A stretch of DNA of 35,044 nt from an uncultured Bacteroidota bacterium (GTDB lineage: Bacteria; Bacteroidota; Bacteroidia; AKYH767-A; OLB10), in contig CAINEC010000196.1 in NCBI GenBank assembly GCA_903847585.1, positions 1 to 35,044 of the forward strand. The letters run 5' to 3'. The notes below the pieces were generated by a model that saw only the letters and a list, made by a program, of their open reading frames with translations, had not been told where the DNA came from and did no database searches. A program made the translations under genes and the position numbers. Shown piece by piece: positions 7,540 to 14,054 of the stretch (its first letter is position 1; the number at the start of each line of letters is the position of its first letter).

Positions 7540-9084
7540 TTAATTGAAAATTAATTTTCCAGTAGCTTCTCCTTTGTCAAATGTTGTTCGAATAATGTAA
7601 ACACCTGCATCCAGTTTATTTCTTTCGATAGTAAACTGACGATTGTTAACACCTTCAACATTTAAAACTAAGTTTCCTAAAATGTCATAAACTTTTACGT
7701 TTCTGATATCACCTGCTAACATATCTGCAAAAATAGTAGTTGTAGATTGTGCTGGATTCGGACTAACACGAACGTTTGAAGAAAGATTCTCCAAATAGTT
7801 AATGCTCGTTGTTAAACCTAAACAAGTTACGATACGAGGATTTACATAACCCATGATTGTATCGATATAAGCAGTTGCTTTTGCTTTCGACATATCAGGA
7901 TTAGTTAAAAGTGCGTTCTGATAAACTAAAGTACCTTGTGAAGCTGGATAACCTAAGAATTGAGCAACCGCAACAGTCGTTGTTGAATCGTACCAATCCC
8001 ACGGACCTGATTGAGGATTTGTTGCTGTATAGAACGGATAAAGTCCTTCAATACCGCCATTAACAGATGCTGCATACGTTGATAATGCATCATTGAAGTT
8101 TGCGTTGATCATACAGTTGTTGTTTCCAAGTAATTCACACTTTTGCGCAACAATTGAACTTCCTGAAACATCAACTACGAAATCACCTGTAGTTGGAACG
8201 ATAACCGCACCATTACCATAAGGAGCAAATGGATCACTCACTACGTGAAATCCTACTATTGGACAATCACCAGCTTCTAACCATGATGAATCGCCTAATG
8301 CACCTCCCATATTAAATACGAAATCTACATCGGAAGTATATCCAGGGTTGTTATTTGGATTATTTAATTGAGGGATTCCACCAAAGCCATCAAAATCGCC
8401 AATTAATGCTTGATTTACATAACTCTGACCAGCTACAAAACCATATGTTGCGTTAGTAGTTTGAGCAAGGAATTTAGGTAAGTTGATTTCAATTGTTTTG
8501 TCTACTGTAGCACATGCTAAAGCAACATAACCACCGCTACCGTATCCACCCATGATGATTTTTGTAGTATCAATTCCGTAAGTAGATGCGTTAGCTTTGA
8601 AGAAACGAACACTTGATTTAGCATCTTGCATAGCACGGTAAACTGCTTGCAATAATGTTCCTGTTCTGATATCTTGTCCAGCAGCACCTGTAGCTGCAGG
8701 ATTCCATCCTAAACGGTAAGAAACAGCAGCAGCTACATAACCACGTTTAGCTAATTCTGTACATGTGAAAACAATATTGCTATCTCTTCTAGCACCGTTT
8801 GGAGATCCGTTAATTACTGGAGGTAAGAAACTACCTGTATGTAAAATAATGACTAATGGACGTTGTGATAATGGATCAACTGCTCCAGCCGGTTGATAAA
8901 TATCTGTTTTAAGATCAACAGCTGTAGGAGTACCAGTTAATACCTGAATATTGTTAGCATAAACAACATCAGGAGTAACAGATGCAGATGGAAATATTGG
9001 CGACAAATAGCGTTGCGCCATAGCTCCATGAAAGCTTAATGCCGGTAACGATAATACCAGTAAGAATTGTAATAGTTTTTTCAT
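7540..9084 (-). CDS. Secreted alpha/beta-hydrolase-fold protein with T9SS type A sorting domain, likely inactive
   Basis: 514 residues from the ATG ending at 9084, chosen because it opens a normal signal peptide (M-K-K-L-L-Q-F-L-L-V); an upstream ATG would add 12 odd residues. Residues about 75-290 have the carboxylesterase layout: oxyanion-hole region I-I-L-H-T-G-S-F (79-86), the R-G-Y-V-A-A-A-V-S-Y-R-L strand, and the elbow G-G-Y-G-S-G-G (179-185) where esterases have G-G-x-S-A-G-G. The nucleophile position is thus Gly, with Ser shifted by one. The Asp strand G-F-H-V-V-S-D-P-F-A-P-Y is present, but there is no His anywhere after it. The C-terminal 75 residues (V-S-P-N-P ... K-L-I-F-N) are a type A T9SS signal. 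Likely a surface-bound or released binding protein, or an esterase with a changed triad. Confidence 0.8.
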   Translation of the reverse strand: MKKLLQFLLVLSLPALSFHGAMAQRYLSPIFPSASVTPDVVYANNIQVLTGTPTAVDLKTDIYQPAGAVDPLSQRPLVIILHTGSFLPPVINGSPNGARRDSNIVFTCTELAKRGYVAAAVSYRLGWNPAATGAAGQDIRTGTLLQAVYRAMQDAKSSVRFFKANASTYGIDTTKIIMGGYGSGGYVALACATVDKTIEINLPKFLAQTTNATYGFVAGQSYVNQALIGDFDGFGGIPQLNNPNNNPGYTSDVDFVFNMGGALGDSSWLEAGDCPIVGFHVVSDPFAPYGNGAVIVPTTGDFVVDVSGSSIVAQKCELLGNNNCMINANFNDALSTYAASVNGGIEGLYPFYTATNPQSGPWDWYDSTTTVAVAQFLGYPASQGTLVYQNALLTNPDMSKAKATAYIDTIMGYVNPRIVTCLGLTTSINYLENLSSNVRVSPNPAQSTTTIFADMLAGDIRNVKVYDILGNLVLNVEGVNNRQFTIERNKLDAGVYIIRTTFDKGEATGKLIFN

Positions 9085-9196
9085 AGAAAGATTTTTTAGG
9101 TTTTGTGTAAAAATAAACACTTATTCTGATATTCATAGGATTGTAAAAAAAACTTATAAGGATTTTCCCTTTAATAAATGGCGTTTAAGAATGTTG

Positions 9197-9204
9197 TAAA
9201 TTTG
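9197..9204 (+). promoter_or_regulatory. Candidate -7 element of the T9SS type B / MbnP operon
   Basis: TAAATTTG matches TAnnTTTG. No clear TTG is found 19-21 nt upstream, so the promoter is either weak or regulated by an activator. It lies four bases before the ATG at 9209 and 13 before the ATG at 9218; other promoters in this window have the larger spacing, which favours the second start. Confidence 0.4.
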
Positions 9205-9217
9205 CCATATGCTGGAA

Positions 9218-10873
9218 ATGAAAATATCACTTTCAAGGAGATCATTTTTAATGGTGTTACTTATAGTGACTTTTTTTTCTGATGCTTATAGTCAGTGTAT
9301 ATCGGCTTTTCCCTATAATCAGGACTTTGAATCTTCGAATGGAGGTTGGATCGTAGGTGGTTCAAACAGTGATTGGGCTTGGGGTACGCCAACCAAAGCA
9401 ACTATAAACTCAGCATCATCAGGAAGTAAGTGTTGGATAAGTGGTAATTTGTCCGGTAATTCTTATAACGGAGGACAAAAATCATATGTTGAGAGTCCTT
9501 GTTTTGATTTTACTTCTTTGACTAACCCTATAATTAAATTTTCAATTTTCTGGGATACAGAGAGGCAATACGATGGTGGTAGTTTTCAGTTTTCAATAAA
9601 CAATGGTCAGACTTGGTCAAATGTTGGAAATGCCAATGATCCATCCAATTGCTACAATAAGAACTGGTTCAATAGCTCAAATATTACTAATCTTGGAGGA
9701 CTCGCATCACCAACTCATGGTTGGTCGGGTAATTTGCAAAATAGTTCAGGTGGATGCCTCGGTGGTAATGGAAGTGGTCAGTGGGTTGAAGCCTCTCATT
9801 GTGTTGGGTTTTTAGGAGGGAATTCTACTGTTAAATTCCGATTTATATTTGGTTCTGGCACCACATGTAATAATTACGACGGAATTGCATTCGATGATTT
9901 TTTTGTTGGTGAAATTCTAGAGCCAGTTTATGATTTTCAATTTAATTGTACTGGAAATAATACCGTAGACTTTGCTGCAACATCAACAGATTGTCCTGCT
10001 TCTTACGCATGGAATTTTGATGACGTAAATTCATCCAGCAATACAGGTACAGGTGTTTCTGTTTCTCATGGCTTTTCAGCACCGGGTAGTTATGATGTAA
10101 GCTTGACATTAACATATCCTTGTATCGGTACACGTGTGATAAACAAACAAGTAATAATACCGGAATTAGTTGTTTCTACCTCGGATGTAACTTGTCTTGA
10201 CGATTCAAATGGTACGGCTATGGTGACCGTTAGTTTGGTTAGTAATCCAATTATTAAGTGGTTGCCGTCGGGAAGTTCAGGAAGTAGTATCGATAGTTTG
10301 TCGCCCGGACAATATTATGTAACTCTTATTGGTGCAACAGGTGTATGTGAATCAACAGTTCCATTTATAATTGGTGTTGGTCCCGATGCAGATCCTAAAG
10401 TTAATATTGGAGGATTGATAAAAGTTTGTCCTGGTGACGTCGTTAAATTGAATGCAGGAAATTTTGAAAAATATGTATGGAGTACGGGCGATACAACATC
10501 ATTTATCATTGTTTCAGATTCAGGTTATTATTCGGTATTTGTAGAAAATGCGGTGGGATGTGCTGCGAGTGATTCAGTTCAAATTGTAGTAGGTTGTGGA
10601 AATAATATTTGGTTTCCTTCTGCATTTACACCAGATGAGGACGGAGTTAATGATTTATTCTTGGGGTACGGAAATGATGTTAATGAATATCATCTTATCA
10701 TATTTAATCGAATGGGACAAATTGTATTCGATACGAAGGATATTTCAAAAGGGTGGGATGGAATGGTAGAGGGTTTACCCTCGCAAATTGGGGTTTACGG
10801 ATATACTGTGCGTTATAAATTTGATAATGCTGATAGTATCAGAAAAAGAGGTATTTTTACTTTAATAAGATAG
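9218..10873 (+). CDS. Large secreted surface protein: MAM-like and PKD-like domains with T9SS type B sorting domain
   Basis: About 551 residues. The signal peptide ends D-A-Y-S-Q. Residues about 30-230 form a jelly-roll module of the MAM/laminin-G-like kind (F-D-F-T-S-L, S-F-Q-F-S-I-N-N-G-Q-T-W, F-D-D-F-F-V-G). Residues about 235-315 are PKD-like (A-W-N-F-D-D ... F-S-A-P-G-S-Y-D-V). Two further Ig-like units follow, and the last 90 residues (P-S-A-F-T-P-D-E-D-G-V-N-D, F-N-R-M-G-Q-I-V-F, Y-G-Y-T-V-R-Y) are the gliding-associated CHU_C / type B T9SS signal. Such proteins are exported by T9SS and held at or shed from the surface, often as adhesins. The first MbnP-like gene starts three bases after its stop, so the two are very probably one transcript. 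The ATG at 9209 is an alternative start. Confidence 0.85.
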   Translation: MKISLSRRSFLMVLLIVTFFSDAYSQCISAFPYNQDFESSNGGWIVGGSNSDWAWGTPTKATINSASSGSKCWISGNLSGNSYNGGQKSYVESPCFDFTSLTNPIIKFSIFWDTERQYDGGSFQFSINNGQTWSNVGNANDPSNCYNKNWFNSSNITNLGGLASPTHGWSGNLQNSSGGCLGGNGSGQWVEASHCVGFLGGNSTVKFRFIFGSGTTCNNYDGIAFDDFFVGEILEPVYDFQFNCTGNNTVDFAATSTDCPASYAWNFDDVNSSSNTGTGVSVSHGFSAPGSYDVSLTLTYPCIGTRVINKQVIIPELVVSTSDVTCLDDSNGTAMVTVSLVSNPIIKWLPSGSSGSSIDSLSPGQYYVTLIGATGVCESTVPFIIGVGPDADPKVNIGGLIKVCPGDVVKLNAGNFEKYVWSTGDTTSFIIVSDSGYYSVFVENAVGCAASDSVQIVVGCGNNIWFPSAFTPDEDGVNDLFLGYGNDVNEYHLIIFNRMGQIVFDTKDISKGWDGMVEGLPSQIGVYGYTVRYKFDNADSIRKRGIFTLIR

Positions 10874-10876
10874 AAA

Positions 10877-11656
10877 ATGAAAAAGAAATTAATTTACGGA
10901 TTTGTGGCTCTGTTTGTAGCTTTATTTGTTTCATGTGATAAAGATGAAACACCGGATTCTAATGGAAATGCGAATCTTCCTGGAACGCTCAATGTTGAAT
11001 TTCTAAACAAGGTAGATAATCAGGATTTAGATATTACCGGCAACACTAATTACATTAACTCATTAGGTGAAGAGTTTTCGGTGAATGTCTTCAAGTATTA
11101 TATCACCAATATTCGATTAATTAAGCAAGATAGTTCAAGGTATTATCTTCCTGAGACATATTGGTTGGTTGATGCTGAAAAGCCGCTTTCATTATTGAAT
11201 AAGCTTAACAATGTTGCAGCGGGAAAATATATAGGAATGGAATTTATGATTGGAGTGGATAGTGCAACGCTTGCCAAGGGAGTGCAAGGTGGTGCACTTG
11301 ATCCGAGTAACGGGATGGTTTGGAGTTGGACAACAGGGTATATTTTTGTTAAAATGGAAGGCCGCTGTCCTACGGCAGGAACCGATAGTCTGTTTCAATA
11401 TCATATTAGTGGCTATCATGATTACGACGGCACTAACTCATTAAGATGGTCAACTGTTTATTTTAATGGCCAAACAATCGATGTGAATAAGTCTGTAAAT
11501 ACCAAGGTTCAAATCAAAACAGATGTGCAGGAATTCTTTAAAAATCCAAGTGATTGGAGCATTTCAGACTCACCAGTTGTTGCGTCGCCTGGTCATTTAC
11601 CTCCAATCATTGCCGACAATTATAAGGACATGTTTTCGTTCATTCGTGTTAATTAG
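10877..11656 (+). CDS. MbnP-family lipoprotein 1 (kynurenine-type copper-binding family)
   Basis: 259 residues. A lipoprotein signal ends at C20 and is followed by D-K-D-E, the acidic export signal that sends Bacteroidota lipoproteins to the cell surface. The MbnP fold is seen from about 36 on: F-K-Y-Y-I-T-N-I-R-L-I, then G-G-A-L-D-P-S-N-G-M-V-W149-S-W151, G-Y-I-F-V-K-M-E-G and Y-H176-I-S-G-Y. In methanotroph MbnP the first Trp of WxW is oxidised to kynurenine by MbnH, and a His and a Met help bind Cu(I). The WxW, M147 and H176 are all present here; which Met is the ligand I cannot say. C-terminally D-M-F-S-F is kept but the H-x-H tail of the second paralogue is missing. Cotranscribed with the T9SS type B gene. 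Family call firm; copper role inferred. Confidence 0.85.
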   Translation: MKKKLIYGFVALFVALFVSCDKDETPDSNGNANLPGTLNVEFLNKVDNQDLDITGNTNYINSLGEEFSVNVFKYYITNIRLIKQDSSRYYLPETYWLVDAEKPLSLLNKLNNVAAGKYIGMEFMIGVDSATLAKGVQGGALDPSNGMVWSWTTGYIFVKMEGRCPTAGTDSLFQYHISGYHDYDGTNSLRWSTVYFNGQTIDVNKSVNTKVQIKTDVQEFFKNPSDWSISDSPVVASPGHLPPIIADNYKDMFSFIRVN

Positions 11657-11667
11657 AATTGTTTGAT

Positions 11668-11691
11668 AAATGTCATAAAAACATTTTTTTT
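11668..11691 (+). terminator. Weak terminator after MbnP-like gene 1
   Basis: Arms AAATGT (11668-11673) and ACATTT (11681-11686) around a seven-base loop, followed by a T run to 11691. The stem is short and AT-rich, so read-through is likely. It is placed between the first MbnP-like gene and the promoter of the next unit. Confidence 0.4.
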
Positions 11692-11697
11692 GGAATA

Positions 11698-11729
11698 TTG
11701 TAATTAGTACTGCGTTAATGATATATTTG
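11698..11729 (+). promoter_or_regulatory. Promoter of the small Cys-rich protein / MbnP 2 unit
   Basis: TTG at 11698-11700, exactly 21 nt, then TATATTTG at 11722-11729. It lies 13 nt before the ATG at 11743 and is one of the best matches in the window, so this block has a transcription start separate from the type B/MbnP 1 operon. Confidence 0.7.
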
Positions 11730-11742
11730 TAATCCAAAGCAT

Positions 11743-12114
11743 ATGCATTTAATCAAAAGAATCCTTATTGTAACACTCACTTTCGCCGTTTTTTTATCGG
11801 GCGCTAGTAAGACTTTGTTGTTGCTGGATTTTTTTGTTAGTCGAGACTATATTGCCAATAATATTTGTGAAAAAAAGGATACAAAAGATAATTGCTGTAG
11901 AGGTTATTGTCATTTGACAAAGCAAATGAAGCAGGATGAAAAGCGTGAACCTTCAAATGCAATCAATGATTTAAAGACAGAGATTGCTTCCACTACATTA
12001 GAATTAATTGATTTAAAGTTTTATTTCTTTTTTATTCAAAGGTTAAATGATCTTGAAATGATTCCTTTGAGCATTGGTTTTTTAAATAGGGAGTATCAGC
12101 CGCCTTGGGTATAA
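11743..12114 (+). CDS. Small exported Cys-rich protein of metal-uptake neighbourhoods
   Basis: 123 residues. A hydrophobic N-terminal helix (about 4-28) is a signal peptide or anchor. It is followed by D-Y-I-A-N-N-I-C42, then N-C51-C52-R-G-Y-C56-H57-L-T-K-Q. From memory, short Bacteroidota proteins with the pattern Y-I-x-K-x-L-C ... C-x-G-K-C-Y/H-L-x-K-x-L recur beside TonB receptors and copper genes; this protein fits that pattern, and its end (Q-P-P-W-V) also has the di-proline seen there. The cysteines and H57 make a metal site likely. It has its own good promoter and lies 56 bases before MbnP-like gene 2, so it probably leads that transcript. No enzyme motif. Family resemblance fairly sure, role unknown. 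Confidence 0.65.
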   Translation: MHLIKRILIVTLTFAVFLSGASKTLLLLDFFVSRDYIANNICEKKDTKDNCCRGYCHLTKQMKQDEKREPSNAINDLKTEIASTTLELIDLKFYFFFIQRLNDLEMIPLSIGFLNREYQPPWV

Positions 12115-12170
12115 ATGATATTTTTTTAAACTTTTAATTCCCTTTAATAATCAATAAAAAAAACAATCAA

Positions 12171-12968
12171 ATGAAAAATAAATTATATTCTTTGTTCATG
12201 ATTGCATTTGTTGCAATCGCAGTTTCTTCATGCAATGATGATGAAACAACACCATCAACTAATAACGGACCTACTACATACAATTCAGGTGATGTGGAGC
12301 TTAATTTTGAAAATATTGCAGGTAGTGTTTTCTTGGATCCAACAGGAGCCACAAACTATGTGAATGCTTCTGGAGAGACATTCTCTGTAACCAACTTTAG
12401 ATATTATATTTCCAATGTTAAACTTATTAAAGAAGATGGAAGTAAATATGAAGTTCCCAATTCATATTTTTTAATCAATGCGAATGATACGAATTCATTA
12501 TTAGCAGAGTTGACTGACATTCCAGGAGGTAAGTATACTGGTGTCGAATACATGATAGGTGTTGATAGCGCTCGTAATGTTTCTGGAGCTCAAACAGGTG
12601 CTTTAGATCCAGCTAATGGAATGTTTTGGAGTTGGTCAAGCGGATATATTTTCATGAAGTTAGAAGGACAATCATCTGCATCATCGAACAATTCTTTTGT
12701 ATACCATATTGGTGGATATTCTGGAGTAAACAGAGGTCAAAGAACCGTTTCTCTTGACTTTACCCCTTCAGTTGTAATAGTTGATGGTGGTAAGCGTGAG
12801 GCTGAAATTCACATCACAACAGATGTTTTAGAAATCTTTAAAAATCCAAACAATATTTCAATTGCAACTCAATCTACTATTATGAGTGTTGGTGCTGCTT
12901 CTTCTAATATTGCAACTAATTATGCGGATATGTTCTCGTTTGACCATATTCATAATGATCCACTTTAA
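12171..12968 (+). CDS. MbnP-family lipoprotein 2 (kynurenine-type copper-binding family)
   Basis: 265 residues. Lipobox V-S-S-C21 is followed by N-D-D-E, an acidic surface-export signal. The domain runs from about 41: F-R-Y-Y-I-S-N-V-K-L-I, G-A-L-D-P-A-N-G-M151-F-W153-S-W155-S-S-G-Y, F-M-K-L-E-G, Y-H179-I-G-G-Y, and at the end Y-A-D-M254-F-S-F-D-H259-I-H261. This is the full pattern expected of MbnP proteins in this phylum. W153 is the predicted site of Trp-to-kynurenine conversion by the MbnH-like enzyme encoded next; H179 and a Met are the likely copper ligands. It is a diverged relative of MbnP 1, not a recent duplicate: the stretch after the conserved His is quite different. A terminator follows directly. 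Family call firm; copper binding inferred. Confidence 0.88.
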   Translation: MKNKLYSLFMIAFVAIAVSSCNDDETTPSTNNGPTTYNSGDVELNFENIAGSVFLDPTGATNYVNASGETFSVTNFRYYISNVKLIKEDGSKYEVPNSYFLINANDTNSLLAELTDIPGGKYTGVEYMIGVDSARNVSGAQTGALDPANGMFWSWSSGYIFMKLEGQSSASSNNSFVYHIGGYSGVNRGQRTVSLDFTPSVVIVDGGKREAEIHITTDVLEIFKNPNNISIATQSTIMSVGAASSNIATNYADMFSFDHIHNDPL

Positions 12969-12980
12969 AAACAAAATTAA

Positions 12981-13016
12981 ACCTGCGGATGTTAAATAAA
13001 TATCCGCAGGTTTTTT
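12981..13016 (+). terminator. Terminator between MbnP 2 and the MbnH-like gene
   Basis: Perfect nine-base arms CCTGCGGAT (12982-12990) and ATCCGCAGG (13002-13010), plus an A-T closing pair, an 11-base loop and six T. The ATG of the MbnH-like gene follows four bases after the T run, so that gene is reached by read-through or by RNA starting inside MbnP 2. Confidence 0.85.
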
Positions 13017-13020
13017 ATAA

Positions 13021-14052
13021 ATGAAAGTAAATCTGAAATATAAATTGTTGTTATTGCTATCAATGGTCGTGATAGTACATTCTTGTGTACCCGATGTTGA
13101 CCCTCCAGTAACTCAACCATTGTTTTATCAGCCTGAAGGATTCCCAGCTACCTCTGGTCAGTTAGCGAATAATCCTGTCACCTATTATGGATTCAGTCTT
13201 GGAAAGAAATTGTTCTATGATCCAATTTTATCTTTAGATAGCACTATTTCTTGTGGCAGTTGTCACCAGCAATTTGCTGCCTTCGCACATTTAGATCATA
13301 AGCTTAGTCATGGCATTAATGATTTGGAGGGAACTCGAAACGCTCCCCCTTTATTTAATCTTGCTTGGCATTCTAACTTCTTTTGGGATGGTGGTTCAAA
13401 TCATATAGAAGTACAGCCGATTGCTCCAATTACAAATCCTGTTGAGATGGATGAAAGCGTAGCTAATGTCATATTTAAACTCAAACGGTCATCATATTAT
13501 CCTGCAATGTTTAAAAAGGCTTTTGGTAGCGATTCAATCACCACTCAAGCCATGACAAGAGCATTAGCTCAGTTTATGTCCTCCTTAATCTCTGCTAATT
13601 CAAAATACGATAAGGTAAAAGCTGGGTCAGCTACCTTCACAGTTGATGAGCAAAACGGATATATGTTATTCAAATCAAAATGTGAAAGTTGTCATAAAGA
13701 ACCATTAATGACTGATTTGAGTTATCGTAATAACGGACTTGATTTGCATTTTGCTGCAGATCCAGGGCGAGCACGAATTACACTTCAACCAAGTGATTCA
13801 GGCAAGTTTAAAGTACCATCATTGAGAAATATTGCGGTCTCATACCCATATATGCACGATGGTAGATTAAATTCATTAAGCAAGGTAATAGATCATTATA
13901 GGTCTGGGGTAATTCAAAGTAGTACAATTGATCCTTTATTATCGGGTGGTAATATGTCGATTACTGATGCGGAAAAACAACAATTAATACTTTTCTTAAA
14001 TACACTTACAGATCCTACTTTCCTAAACGATAAACGATTTAGCGAAAAGTAA
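13021..14052 (+). CDS. MbnH-like diheme lipoprotein (bacterial cytochrome c peroxidase/MauG superfamily)
   Basis: 343 residues. The signal ends at C22 (V-H-S-C-V-P-D), so it is a lipoprotein. Two c-heme sites are seen: C78-G-S-C81-H82 and C221-E-S-C224-H225. Between them are R-N-A-P-P-L-F-N (106-113), F-W122-D-G-G-S and N-P-V-E-M, all usual in the superfamily; W122 is at the place where MauG-type proteins carry electrons between hemes. After heme 2, V-P-S-L-R-N-I-A-V-S-Y-P-Y-M-H-D-G-R is the C-terminal signature, and D-H-Y293-R-S-G lies where a classical peroxidase has its Met heme ligand and MauG a Tyr. MbnH oxidises the first Trp of MbnP's WxW to kynurenine with peroxide. Adjacency to an MbnP gene supports that over plain peroxide removal. 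It ends two bases before the barrel gene. Confidence 0.85.
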   Translation: MKVNLKYKLLLLLSMVVIVHSCVPDVDPPVTQPLFYQPEGFPATSGQLANNPVTYYGFSLGKKLFYDPILSLDSTISCGSCHQQFAAFAHLDHKLSHGINDLEGTRNAPPLFNLAWHSNFFWDGGSNHIEVQPIAPITNPVEMDESVANVIFKLKRSSYYPAMFKKAFGSDSITTQAMTRALAQFMSSLISANSKYDKVKAGSATFTVDEQNGYMLFKSKCESCHKEPLMTDLSYRNNGLDLHFAADPGRARITLQPSDSGKFKVPSLRNIAVSYPYMHDGRLNSLSKVIDHYRSGVIQSSTIDPLLSGGNMSITDAEKQQLILFLNTLTDPTFLNDKRFSEK

Positions 14053-14054
14053 AA

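Noticed and set aside
10877-12968. The two MbnP genes as a recent tandem duplication or assembly error
   Set aside because: The proteins differ widely in the middle and at the C-terminus, and the genes are separated by an unrelated gene and a promoter.
13021-14052. Plain cytochrome c peroxidase for peroxide removal
   Set aside because: The heme pattern would allow it, but the lipoprotein signal, H-Y-R-S-G in place of a Met ligand region, and the position beside MbnP genes favour an MbnH-like enzyme. The plain peroxidase reading is kept as a weaker alternative.
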